From contig CM060196.1 of assembly GCA_030549335.1 (NCBI GenBank), positions 12,849,501 through 12,913,500 of the forward strand: a stretch of DNA of 64,000 nt. Reading direction: 5' to 3'. Of this stretch, positions 12,063 through 24,326 are shown piece after piece (positions within the stretch are counted from its first letter, which is position 1; every line of letters starts with the position of its first letter). Position numbers and translations under genes: made by a program. The notes under the pieces were generated by a model. That model was not told the origin of the DNA. It saw nothing but the letters and a program-made list of their open reading frames with translations, and did no database searches. The DNA comes from Pontederia crassipes. Its lineage: Eukaryota; Streptophyta; Magnoliopsida; Commelinales; Pontederiaceae.

Positions 12063-14589
12063 AGAGAACATGAATAGTAAACTGATTTGCTTTTCTCCAG
12101 AGTTCGTTAATTAAAATTTTAAACCGAATCAACCATTTTTTCACTTAAAAATCTTTGCTACTAAACGAAAACATGGCATCTTCTGTAACTTTGAAAATAG
12201 AATGTTAGTTTTTTCGGTGAAAAACTTTTCTCAATTTTTTTTTCGAAATTCTGTACTTTTTTATTTACGTACATTATAATTGTTACGATATTAAGTAAAT
12301 ATTTGTTTAAGAAAAAAAAAACATGTTGAACGCATGCGCACGTAACTCCATATAAAATGTGGTACCAATTTTCGCCATTACATAGTCAACGACATTTGGA
12401 AAGAGAATTATTATCTATAAGATAATTATTATTATTTATCGAAATTTATTTTTCTTTATTTAATTAAAAAATAAAAAAAGACAATGTATTTGGTTGAGAA
12501 GGAAATAACATAGAAATAAGTAATCAATTAACGAAATGGAAATAGAAAGTATAATTATTTCAGGTATTAAGAAGAATAGTCAAATTTTGGTTTTAAAAAT
12601 TTTAATGTTATCAACCCTAGTTGGAATCAACTATTAAATAATTTTAGATCTCAATATTTTGTTTAAAATTTAATAGTTAGGATGATAGCGAATTGAAATT
12701 TTTATACAATCATGTGATGGTAATTGAAATTTTTAATGTAAAATATTTTTTTCAATGAATAATTAATCTAACTCATATGTTAACACATAAACTATTTATT
12801 CTTATACTATTGATCATTCAAACGCTCCCTAAAAGAAAGTTTATTTACATGCTCCATATAACACCGTCCTCCGGTATCATTAATATAAATCTTTATTACA
12901 TATTTTATATAATATTATTAATGCACGTTTATACAAATTTTTGTATTTTTCCATAAAAGGATTATATAATTTTATTTTATATTTTTTACTTGCTTGATAT
13001 CAAGGTTCAGAAGAGAGAAAAGGTGAGACGATCTTACCATCTCATCTCTCTAATATTTTTTAAATCGAATTTGCTATCCAACAGGTAAAAATAAGAGGAA
13101 AATGGGTGTGTAAACTGACAACGGATTTACATATTGACGGATCCTTTATTTCAAGATGGACAATATTGTTTTCAAACAATTGTTTTTTAAACTCGTCTGA
13201 CTTTTAAAACCCATTACTACGAGGTGATTTTGGATTTTATAAATATAATTTAATTTATTTAAAATAACAATAATAATATCTAAAAGATTCAAATTTATCT
13301 AAAAATAATACATTTTAACATTATGTATGAAGATAAATGTGCTGATCATTGTTAAAAAATCTTAAACTATTAAAATTAGCAACATTTTTATATTTATGGA
13401 TTTTCTTAATTGTTACCACAATATCGAGAGTGATTCAATCAAAATTTAAATTCATAATCATCTGACTAATATTCGGAGTCGCATGCGGAGCTTTGGAACT
13501 CCAAACTTAAGTGAAGACAAGTTGCTTATATCTTGACCATTTTTAATACCATATGAAAATAGATGTTCTTAAGAAATTTACTATAATCTTTAGTCATTAG
13601 GAAGAATAACATCTTTATATTTATAATCTTAACATTATAAGTAAATTTTAAATATTAATAATTTTATTTTATACATATAATTATCTATATAATTTTATCT
13701 TTTTGTGTTAGCATTTGACAAGGATGACATGCAATCCATTCATTGTTTTCCCATGCTATACTTCCTTTTAGGTGGTTTGTTTTTTTTTTCTTTTGAGTTT
13801 TTTTTTTCAAAACTTTATCTATTAGTGAAAAGTTGGATTGAATCAGTTTCACTAGTTCAACTACTTTTCCCGATTTGATTATGCTTTTTACATTTTCAAT
13901 TCATATTTAAAATCACACTGACTACTAGTTTGTGGTTTAATCGATGAATTAGCCGGCAGTGTGATTTTAAAAACATTGCACTCAAGTTCACTCTCTCTTC
14001 GTAAACCCTCCCTCAATAGATACTTTTTTCATGAACCAAATTTATATATCATTAATCAAGGATGATTGTCATAATCGGATAGTGAGATTATGTCATGATG
14101 CCGTTGGGTATTAATAGCCATAGGTTCGGTTCCTATTTTGACCAGAGTTTATTCATACAATTTTCATTCGAATTCGAATTAGTCATGTACTAATAATTTT
14201 GAAATCTTAATTAAAAAAGAAAATTAAATATCGTTTCTCATTATTCTACATTTTTTATGAAGTAAAAAAATTCGTTCATGCATAAAGTGATCTTAGAGTA
14301 GGAACTTTTTTTATTGATAAATTATTCTCTTTGGTTTTGCATTGTGTATGCAACAGGATGTCATTCCTCTCTTTATTGATGTCATGCCTTTCATGATATC
14401 GAATTTTTCATTAAACCAAATGATTAAAATAATGCATAAAATGATGAGAGAGATTTGCGACTAGGGACGAAAGAGGAGCGACTACGTCTGGCAATAAGTC
14501 TAGCATCTTGTGAGTCTAACTAATTTTTTTAAAGGAAAGATGCCATTCAATTAAGTAATGGAGTTAACATTGCCATTGTATAAAAATTT
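12063..14589. other. AT-rich intergenic DNA
   Basis: About 2.5 kb downstream of gene A without a supportable gene. It consists of AT-rich sequence and homopolymer runs. No LTR, terminal inverted repeat or tRNA was recognised. Confidence 0.5.
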
Positions 14590-14990
14590 GAGGATTACTT
14601 GAGGGGGGAAATCCTTTCATAAAAGGTCATCCAGTGATCTCCTGTCAAAAAATGCTAATCTATCGGCTTCAAACTTCACTTCATGTCTAATATGATTACA
14701 TTGGAAATTTGTGAATGAGGGAATAATTAGTCTGATATTGCATATAAGGTTGCGCGTTGATGACATTCACAGCCATCCGAGAATTAGGTTCCAAAATAAT
14801 ATTGGAGATGTCCAAACGCTACCACTGAATAAGCCCTTGATGCATAGCCCAACATTCAGCCTCTAACGAAGTCGACATATTTGTGTAAAGCACCTGCACA
14901 TATTTGTGTAAAGCACCTGCACAAACAAATTTCATGTTAGCACCTATGCAATGTACCCTACACCCCAACCTCCTGCGGCCCAAGAGATGG
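14590..14990 (-). pseudogene. RNase H-like (RVT_3) relic of a non-LTR or domesticated element
   Basis: Minus-strand translation gives SLEAECWAMHQGL, then SNIILEPNSRMAVNVIN, and in another frame RHEVKFEADRLAFFDR. This resembles the plant RNase H-like RVT_3 domain: an AEAWA-type helix, an E-x-D-S strand here changed to EPNS, and a terminal H-x-x-x-x-x-N-x-x-AD-x-LA element. In-frame stops (for example after LIQW) and a frame change show it is dead. A 24-bp unit ending TAAAGCACCTGCA is duplicated head to tail near 14874-14923. Such domains occur at the end of plant LINE polyproteins and as stand-alone fragments; no reverse transcriptase was seen nearby. Assignment rests on weak residual similarity. 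Confidence 0.45.
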
Positions 14991-15284
14991 GGTGTTGGTT
15001 AGGATTTAACTCATGTGTTTACTTATAAAAAAAATCATTGACAATTGAACAATAAAGTGACGCAGGGAATTAACAATCCAGAGATAACAGAATCCACTAT
15101 AAGCTTGTTTACATGAACTTGAAATAGATGAAAATGGAAACAATACACAGACAACAGAACAACACAAATGATGGTACCAGTGAGAGATATCATGAACCTT
15201 ATGTTTCAAAAACAAGAATTGGAGATAACATATATTATTTTTTTGAGAAGGTGAAGATAACACATACATATATAATATATATAT

Positions 15285-18187
15285 CACTACAAGAAAATTA
15301 TCATTTTTTGATGGACAATTTCCGACGGATAGAAACCCGTCACAATTTGCGATGGATTTTGCGACGAAAATGTTTCCGACGAAATTTTTGAGGGTTACAA
15401 TAGTCGGAAATGGAAATAATAAATTATGTAATTTATTATATTATTATTTTATTTTTTAATGATTAGAAACGTCGATATTTCCGACGGATATCCATCCGTT
15501 ACAATTTTCGACGGTTACAACCATCATAAATAAAAATAATAAATTATGTAATTTGTTATATTATTATTTTAATTGTCGACGATTAGGAACATCGATATTT
15601 TCGACGAATATCATCCGTCGTAATTTCCGACGGTCACAACCATCAGAAATAAAAATAATAAATTATGTAATTTATTATATTATTATTTTATTTTTCGACA
15701 ATTAGGAACGTCGACATTTCCGACGGATACCTATCCGCCATAATTTTCGACGATTGTAACCGTCGGTAAATATATAATAATATAATATGAGGAGTTTTTT
15801 ATTAATATAATTAACGACAGTCCAAACCGTCGCAATTTCTGACGGTTCCGATCGTCGGTAATAATTAGCAACAATTCAAATCATCGGTAAAAAAAAATTT
15901 ATATATAATTAAATATAATATTTTATTTTTATAATTAAATAATGTTCGACGGTCATAACCGTCGGTAACTTTAAAAATAATTAATATTTGCTTTTTCGAC
16001 GATCTGAGTCGTCGATAATTAAAATTTCATTATCCCATTTTTTTTTCGTTTTTTCGCTTTCCCATCTTTCCACCTATATATTCTATAATATATACATATC
16101 TATATATACCCAACCCTAAACCCTTTATTAATACATATAATTTATATCAATACATATACTATTATTAATGTTTAATAATAATATTATATATATATATTGA
16201 TAATAAATTATATTATTTTAATTACAGACGAATATTTCTTTCGAAATTATCAACGGATGTTAAGTTCTTTGATAATTTCGAAGGTATTATCCATCGCTAA
16301 ATAAAATAGTAATTTATTATTAATGTCTATTATTACTTAAAATATTTATAATATAATATCTTATTACTAATGATTATAATAATATATATTAATATATACA
16401 ATTAATATCAATACATATACTATTATTAATGTTTAATAATATTATTATATATAATATTGATAATAAATTATATTATTTTAATTACCGATGGATATTTCTT
16501 TCGAAATTATCGACGGATGTCAAATCCTTCGGTAAATTCGAAGGTATTATCCTTCGCTAAATAAAATAGTAATTTTGTAATAGAATAGGGAATATATACT
16601 TATATTATGTTACATATGTATATTATTATAAATATAATTATCGACGGATCTAGCCTTCGAAATTACCGACGGATGTAAATTTGCCGCCGATAGTAAGGAA
16701 GGAATTTTTTGGCCTTCGGTAATTTGGAAGGATTTTTCTATCCGTCGCAATGGCCGTCGAAAAATTCGAAGGATTCATGTCCTTCGGAAATGTCCATTGA
16801 TGCATGCAAAATTCAATATACATTTAGCCATGCATTTAATTTTATTTCAATTTATTTTCTTATCGCATGTATCATTTTATGAGTTTTTTTACATTAATTT
16901 TATAAAATTTAAAATATACCCAAGTGTTGTATTTTATAGTTAGGAAGTAAGAAAAATGAATTATGAAGCCAACAGAGAAAATCACACTCAAATCGGAGTT
17001 AAAGCGAAGTCAGAGAGTGAAAAATAGCGAAAAAATATTGAAATGGCATAGACACGGGCCGTGATGGATCTTTCACAGGGCGTGAAACAAGGTTATTAAA
17101 GTATATTTTTCACGCTAGAAAGTTGTCCCGAGACACAGCCTGTAACGTCCTTTAAAAAAGAAAAAAAAAGGTGTAATTAAACTTAAAAGACAGGGGCACT
17201 TTGATCATTGTGGAGCAAAGGACACTATAAAAAAAAAAGAATAAAAGTCATCTTCTTCCCCGAGCTGCTACAGTTACTGCGAGAGCTCCAAGCCGCCGCC
17301 TCCCTTTCGGCCACCCAATCTCCTCTGTCCGGCCACTATTTTTTGCACGAGAGGTACCGATGAAAAGAGGACGACGAGACGAACATTTTGACATAGAGAT
17401 GATTGGTCCACCGTGCGCGATGTAGTGAGAGAAAAATGCGAGGAGGTTGAAAAATCCGTCTGCGATGATTCCAGCGATGATTCCGGCGACGATTCGCACC
17501 GATCCTTCTCCTGGTGAGTTTTACATCATTCTTAGGTCGATTAGGATCATTTGAAGGGGTTTTAATTATGTTTTTGTCCAAATCACATAGGAGGCCGAGA
17601 TTTGGAGCTTTTCGGTGAACTTTTCTGATGAACTTTTCAGCAAACAGATGGTGAACTCCGATCAAGCTCATCTCGTTCTAGTAGGTACACACATGAGGCA
17701 AAAAGAAATCAGGTTATTGTTCGTATAAAATTAGTAGGTACACACATGAGGCGGCCGAATCTGATCGCTGGCCATCGGCCGAATAATTTTTTTATATTAT
17801 AAAAATTCATTGCGACGATTTTGACCGCCGAAATTTTTGCGATTGTCGAAAGTTTCGATGGTCGCGACTGTCGAAGTTTCGACGGTTTCGTCAACCGCCG
17901 CAAATATCGGCAGTCGTAACCGTCGAAGTTTCGACGGTTTTGTCGACCGCCGCATCGGCGGTCGTGACCGTCAAGTTTCGACGATTTCGTTGACCGCCGC
18001 AAATATCGGCGGTCGCGACTGCCGGACTTCCGTCGAAATTTTCGACATTTTTTTCCAATCGTCGAAAATTAATTTACGACGACCATTTTTCGGACGAATG
18101 GATTCCATCGAAAATCATCATTTTCGACGATTTTCGAAAAATTAGAGACGGTTTCGACCATCTGTAATTTCCTTATTTCTTGTAGTA
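15285..18187. mobile_element. Non-autonomous CACTA transposon, copy 1
   Basis: Starts CACTACAAGAAAA (15285) and ends TTTCTTGTAGTA (18187), an inverted repeat with the last base changed. Both sides carry the 3-bp target TAT (15282-15284 and 18188-18190), although that flank is TA-rich. Both ends hold long arrays of short units built on CGACGG / CCGTCG, the subterminal repeats where CACTA transposase binds. The left array runs about 15.3-16.75 kb and the right about 17.8-18.17 kb. No transposase is encoded. The left array plus the TATA-bearing stretch near 16.03-16.13 kb matches, in reverse orientation, the right halves of copies 2 and 3, so this copy is inverted relative to them. Its middle (about 16.8-17.75 kb) is different sequence, partly LTR-like. 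Confidence 0.82.
16798..17700 (+). repeat. Gypsy LTR-like fragment inside CACTA copy 1
   Basis: Begins TGATGCATGCAAAATTCAA, very close to the start of the solo LTR at 40161 (TGATGCATGCAAAATACAA). It continues with a CACGGGCCGTGATGG / CAGGGCGTG block of the type found in Tat/Athila-like LTRs, a TATA-like CACTATAAAA near 17223, and a GC-rich leader. The right boundary is unclear and no matching end was found. It is a broken LTR piece only. A 21-bp direct repeat ending ACACACATGAGGC (near 17679-17699 and 17731-17751) lies at its right side. Confidence 0.4.
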
Positions 18188-18800
18188 TATATATATATAT
18201 ATATATATATATAGGAAGATGATTATGGTGCAGGATTATCATCATAATAACGAGTTGAAAGAAAATGCAGCAAAGGATTAATAAACAACGAAACATTATA
18301 AATAGATTACTACAATAAATGCCATGATGCATTGACGGGTGACTGCAGAGGAGATTAAGCTAGATGGAAACATCATAGAACTAATGCAGACAATTTCATC
18401 ATTGAACTAATGCACAGGTGAAAAGAAACTTGATAATGACTAATTCCATAACAGAATTAACTAATTCCATAACAGCATTAACTCTTAATCACATCAAGAC
18501 CTAATGGAAAACTTGAGGCAAAATGATCAAGACGAAGAAGGGCAAAATCATGGATTCACCTAAAAAAATTCTGCCTTGTGTCCATATGTTACTCAATCAC
18601 GAGAACGGGTTCAAGCGAAATAACAAAGAGAGAAAAACATGGGAAAAAGCCGGTAGAGGAAATGGCGGATTATGGAATGGTTGGGGCATATATACGAGGC
18701 GGTCCTCGAGGCGGAAGTCGAGACGTCAGGTGCGCTTTAGGCCAAGGAAGTAGGGAGTGATCGCCATCATGCCCCGCAGCACCATCATCGTCATACCAAG
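18188..18800. other. Spacer between CACTA copy 1 and the gag-only element
   Basis: Begins with a (TA)n run (18187-18213). The rest is moderately AT-rich with no recognised gene. Short open frames near 18523-18760 show no known domain. Confidence 0.45.
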
Positions 18801-20036
18801 TGTAGGATCCCAAAGAACACCAAGAGGGGGAAGGGGGGTGAATTGGTATTAAATCGAAAATATCGATTTCACAAAATTCGTAGCGGAAGCACAAAATCGA
18901 TTCTTAAATTGTTTGCAATTCAGATTATAAACACAATATGAACGGGGAGAGAGAGAGAAAATCAAACATAAAGACATGATGGTTGTTGACGAGGTTCGGC
19001 CACACCTTGGCCTACGTCCCTGCTCCGACTTTTCGACCTCGAGACTGTCAGAGATTCCACTAGCACTTCCTTTGTTCCAAATGGGACAAGAAAGAAAGTC
19101 CTTTACACCACCGTCTTTTTCTCCGCTTCGAGAGGCAAGGCAACCTCTCATCCTAGGAAGCTAATCTATTTCTCTCGCTCAAGAGGTAAGATTTTGAACC
19201 TCTTTTACACAGGAACTCTCTCTAATTTTTCTGAACAAAAATCTTTCTCTCTTTTACAAAACTAAGCTCACAAGAGAAGAAGAGAGAAAGAATGAGAAAG
19301 CTATAAAATGAAAACTTCAAAAAATGATCTCTACAACTTGAAGCTTTTATTCATTGAGTGGATGGATGCTTTTGCCTCTGGCTTTGGCACTCCTTTTATA
19401 GCCTTCAATGTGTGGAAAATTCATTCAGAAATCATTCCACAAATTCCTCCTTCAAATTTGACCGTTATTGTTCATTTGACTTGGAGGCACCGCACTTCTG
19501 GACCGGTCGACCGGTCTATGTGACCGTTGCGCGTTTTCTTCAACTTCTGCGCTTGATCGATCGACCGGTCCGTCGACCAGTGTCTCGACCGAGACTGACT
19601 CGTAGTTTTGATTTGTAGCCGTTGAGCTGATCGGTCGGCCGCTGCATCGATCGGTCTGTCAATCGGTACAGTCTCGCATTTTCATTTGAGCAGTGTCTTG
19701 ATCGTTCGACCGATTTCTTAGATCGATCGACCGGACTATCTCGACCGGCCTTCTTTGCTTCGACCGGCAGGTTGACCGACCTGCACTATTTTGATCATGA
19801 CTTTTTTGCACTGTAAATTAGATGATCTTGGAGTCTATGTAAAGCTAACAGAATTCTCTACAACTCGTTCCACTTTTCTCTAAAACTAATTAGATCAGTT
19901 ATGATTATTTAATCAAGGCATAGTGTATAAAGTTATTCATTTTTCTTTAAATTTTTTTTTACATTTCAACTTTAATCTTTCGAGGTTTGTTTCATCAAAA
20001 TATGATTTTATATGTCATTAAAACTTTGACGCAACA
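18801..20036 (-). repeat. 3' LTR of the gag-only element
   Basis: About 1,236 bp, TGTAGG to CAACA. Its middle (about 19.49-19.79 kb) is rich in imperfect GATCGRTCGACCGGTC motifs. Confidence 0.78.
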
Positions 20037-22222
20037 ATCTCCCCCTTTTTTATGAAGACAAACCGAGAAATATGAAAAAGATATAAGTTGGCAAAAAAGT
20101 TGTAAAATCTTGTTCAAATAATTTTACTCCCCCTAATACTTAACTTTTCTTATAAAATATATTCAGGTCATATTTCTTCCTCTTTTGTTTCATTAAAAAG
20201 TCGTTTGTAATTGAAGTAGGTAACTCCCCCTTAATCAATTTTTCAAATAAAATATTCTTCCCCTTTTTGTCATATAATAGATATGAAGAATTTACAACAT
20301 AAGGTTTTGAAAGATAACTCCCCCTAAGTTTATGGCTATTTTATAATGAAAATCAATTTATGAAAGTCAAAACAAAAATTAAGAATTAAAATATAGCATA
20401 AAACTTTGATTCAATAATGATATCCCCGATAAAGTTTAATCATGCTCCCCCTATCACTATTACCAATTTTCATTTATATGTTCCTTTTTTAAAAAATTGT
20501 AGTTTTGAATTTTTGATTGACATAAAAAATAGATGATACTTTTACCATAACCTTTGTGCCTTCACATTTTCAATTCCATGTCCTTTGCATGTGAGGCACA
20601 TCTGAAAAAATAATCAAGTAACTTTTGGTACCCAAACTTCTTTGGGTCCGATTTTGTTAGATAATGTTTCTTTCGGAACCCAAATCATGCCATGTGCATG
20701 TGGTGATAATTTTTTTTATTTTGCATTGATAAGAATAATGACCATGAAATCCGCATGTAAAACATGTAATATGTGATTTTCTATCATAGGAATGATTGGA
20801 TTTCCAATAAGAGTTTGTATGTCCAAAATGACTCGTAAGATTATTTTTTGTTAGTTGAAAAATAGTCTTATTTTGTTTATTTTTCAAAAGGGTGTTTTAT
20901 TGTTTCATCTTTTCTAATGAACATGCTAGTTTGACAATTTCACATGCATGTGTAATTTTCAAAGTTTCAATTTCATTTTTAAGATCTTCATTTTTCATAA
21001 AACATATATCTTTTTCTTCTTTTAATTTTTCAATTTCACATATTAATTTTTCATTTTCCTCTTTAATTGAAAAATATCATTTTATAAGAGAGGAGGGTTC
21101 TTTATTTACATCCAAAGAAAGATTTTCTTCGAAAGAGCTTGATGAGTCATTATTTGAAGGATTAGAGGTTACCTCATCGTCGTGTGCCATTAAGCATAAG
21201 TATACTTCATCACTGGAATAGCTTGATGAGTCCCTTATTTCATTTGACTCTTCATACTTTTTCTTCTTACCTTTTCGAAATGTCTTTTCTTTGTGATTTT
21301 TGTTTGATCTTCGAGTAGACTTCTCATTCTTTTCTTTCTTCTTCACCAACTTGAGATACTTATCTAGCTTTCTTGTGTAGCTGGCGAGTATCTTTTCGTC
21401 CACTTCTTCTTCACTTGAATCTTCTTCATTTGCATTTGCCTTTAATGCCAATATTTTCTTCTTGGGGGTTTTTCTTCCTGATCTTCTTGGATTGAGATCT
21501 CATAGGTTAGAAGTGAACCAATTAGATCATCGAAATCCAATTTGTTCAAATCTTTTTCTTCGATCACAGTCCTCTTTGTATGCCATCTTGAGGAAAGAGA
21601 TCTGAGGATCTTTTTCACTTTTTGGGGGTTAGATCTTGGCTCGTCCAAAGAGGTCAAGCCATTCAAAATATTATTAAACCGAACACCCATATCATTTATA
21701 GATTTATTTTCATGCATCTTGAAAGAATCATATTGATGATTTAAAATATTCAATCTAAATTTCTTAACTTTATCGGTTCCTTCGTAAGTAGTGATGAGTT
21801 TATTCCAAATCTCGGTTGCGCTTTCGCAATTTGAAATCCGATTAAAATCCATTGAATCCAAAGCACAATAAAAAATATTCTTTGCTTTCCAATCCAATTT
21901 CGAAAAAACTTTCTATCTTTTATCATGTTCGGAAGGTAATTTTTCATGTAAATAATACTCTTTTTCAACAATATCCCACATGTTTATATCAATAGAACAT
22001 ATGTATGCTTGAATCCGAATTTTTCAAGATTGAAAACTTGATGCATTTAAGAGTGGAGGACGACTAATTGATTGTCCTTCGGCAAAAATAAATGCACTTG
22101 ATGTCATAGATCTTACGATTGTTAAATCTTAAAACAAACGATTGAATCTTAAAAATGATTAGATCTTAAAAATCGAGATGATTCAAAAGATCAAAATAAG
22201 AGCAACCCGCTCTGATACCAAT

Positions 22223-23187
22223 TGTAGGATCCCAAAGGGCACCAAGAGAGGGGGGTGAATTGGTGTTAAACCGAAAATATCGATTTCACAAAATTCATAG
22301 CGGAAGCACAAAATCGATTCTTAAAACCTTTGCAATTCAGATTATAAACACAATATGAACGGGGAGAGAGAGAAAATTAAACACAAAAATACGATGATTA
22401 TCGACGAGCTTCGGCCACACCTTGGCCTACGTCCTCGCTCCGACTTCTCGACCTCGAGATCGTCAGAGATTTCACTAGCACTTCCTTTGTTCGAAATGGG
22501 GCAAGGAAGAAAGCCATTTATACCACCGCTTTTTTTTCTACTTCGGGAGGCAAGGCAACCTCTCATCCTAGGAAGCTAATCTATTTCTCTCACTCAAGAG
22601 GTAAAATTTTGAACATCTTTTACACAGGAGCTCTCTCTAATTTTTTTGAACAAAAGTGTTTGTCTCTTTTACAAAACTAAGCTCACAAGAGAAGAAAAAA
22701 GAAAGAATGAGAAAGCTATAAAATGAAAACTTCAAGAAATTATTTCTCTTTGACAACTTGAAATTTTTTTTCATTGAGTGGATAGATGCTTTTGCCTCTG
22801 GCTTTGGCACTCCTTTTATAACCTTCAATGTGTGAAAAATTCGTGCAGAAATCATTCCACAAATTCCTCCTTCAAATTTGACCGTTACTGTTCATTTAAC
22901 TCGGAGGCCGGTCGATCGCATTTCTGGACTGGTCGACCAGTCTATGTGATCGTTGCACATTTTCTTCAACTTCTGCACTTGATCGGTCGACCGGTGACTC
23001 GACCGGGATAGTCTCGCAATTTTGATTTGTAGCCGTTGAGCTGATCGATCAACCGTTGCATCGACCGATCCGTTGACCGGTACAGTTTCGTAATTTTCAT
23101 TTGAGCAGTGTCTTGATCGGTCGACCGATTTCTCAAGTCGATCGATCGGACTATCTCGATCGGCCTTCTTTGCTTCGACCGACATGT
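22223..23187 (-). repeat. 5' LTR of the gag-only element, truncated
   Basis: Matches 18801 to about 19790. Similarity stops near CTTCGACCGACATG (about 23187), so roughly a quarter of the LTR is missing. A target duplication cannot be tested. Confidence 0.75.
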
Positions 23188-24326
23188 TATTATTAGATAT
23201 ATAGATTCTTGTGACTTCGATATTATGAGCATAATGATGTAATATTTTAGTGTAATTTCTCTTTGAGGTTTTTGGTTCACCGTATATCAAGTTCTATTGG
23301 TCTCATTGCCACATTAAGCCTAGTTCCAGAAGACATGCTTAAGTCAGACTGAACGGAATTGTGACGTCAGCATTGATTGTTTATTTAAGCACACATGGTA
23401 TTCTTTGTTACTTCAAAAATATTTGTACCTCTTGATATGATCAGTGACCTGATGCGAATTTTGTATTATTCATATAATTTTAAAATTCACATACGAATAT
23501 GATCCTACAATCTCAAGCCAGTACGATATGGCTCTCAAATATCATAGAATTAGATCGATCTTACTGGAAACTTTGAAATCAGTACACCAAACTTGCTATG
23601 TATACATAACTAAAATAGATCATGTAAACAAAATTATATACATCAAACTTCTCATCATAGGAATCCTTTTAGAGGGATTTGCCTATACTAAAACATTAAT
23701 TCTTAATAAGTTCTCAATCTCATAAGTGTTTCAAAATATTTCAATATGTTATCTAAATATTATATCTGACTATAACTCTCATATTTTTGAGTTTTTGTCA
23801 TTAGATCTAAGGTTATAAAATCTTCTCATATTTTCTTCATTTCAAAATTTTAACTCAACCGATTTGGCATCACTTTTGGCGGGCGTTTTACACTAACTTT
23901 AAATTTAATTTGTTCTCACTCTCTATGATGTACGTACATGAGTTCAACTTGATCGAAGAGTATTCTAAATTTATTTATATGATTATAATTCTAACATTTA
24001 TTACTATTTCGGAGAACAATTAATCATCCTAAAATAACCAAAACATGACATTGATAACCATTAGATGATTATTTTCTTTAATTTTTTTCTATTTTCTTTA
24101 CTTTTTAAGCTTAGATTATAGTACATTAAAAGTTCGAAATATAATGCGATATCATTAAATAAAAAGGAAAATAGTATCCGAGAAAAGTTAAATGGATTTA
24201 ATGGCTGTCCTGGTAGGAAAGTCCTCTCAAGTCCCAAACGGAAGTTCTAAGGTGGGTGCAGGGGCGTGATTTAACGATTGTCGATTCAAACTGTTCAGTG
24301 AGATGAGTGTAGTTCAATGGACGTCA
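23188..24326. other. AT-rich intergenic DNA
   Basis: No gene or terminal repeat recognised between the truncated LTR and CACTA copy 2. Short open frames show no recognisable domain. Confidence 0.45.

Larger units (their letters stand above)
18801..23187 (-). mobile_element. Gag-only Ty1-copia-like LTR element, broken
   Basis: Two long direct repeats flank a minus-strand gag region. The left LTR (18801-20036) starts TGTAGG and ends CAACA; a purine tract (AAAAAAGGGGGAGAT on the minus strand) lies immediately to its right. The right LTR starts at 22223 and is preceded on the + strand by CTCTGATACCA, the initiator tRNA-Met primer site read on the minus strand. Inside are a UBN2-type gag domain (about 21.9-21.4 kb), an acidic and lysine-rich stretch, and a zinc knuckle CFTCGFHGHYSYQC (about 20.8 kb). 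No protease, integrase or reverse transcriptase is recognisable. It resembles the gag-bearing non-autonomous class called TR-GAG. It is broken in several places, and its right LTR is cut short near 23187. The LTRs carry repeated GATCGGTCGACCGG-type motifs. Confidence 0.8.

Noticed and set aside
18523-18760. Two short plus-strand frames as a small gene
   Set aside because: Lysine/arginine-rich with no domain, no conserved context, and located between two mobile elements.
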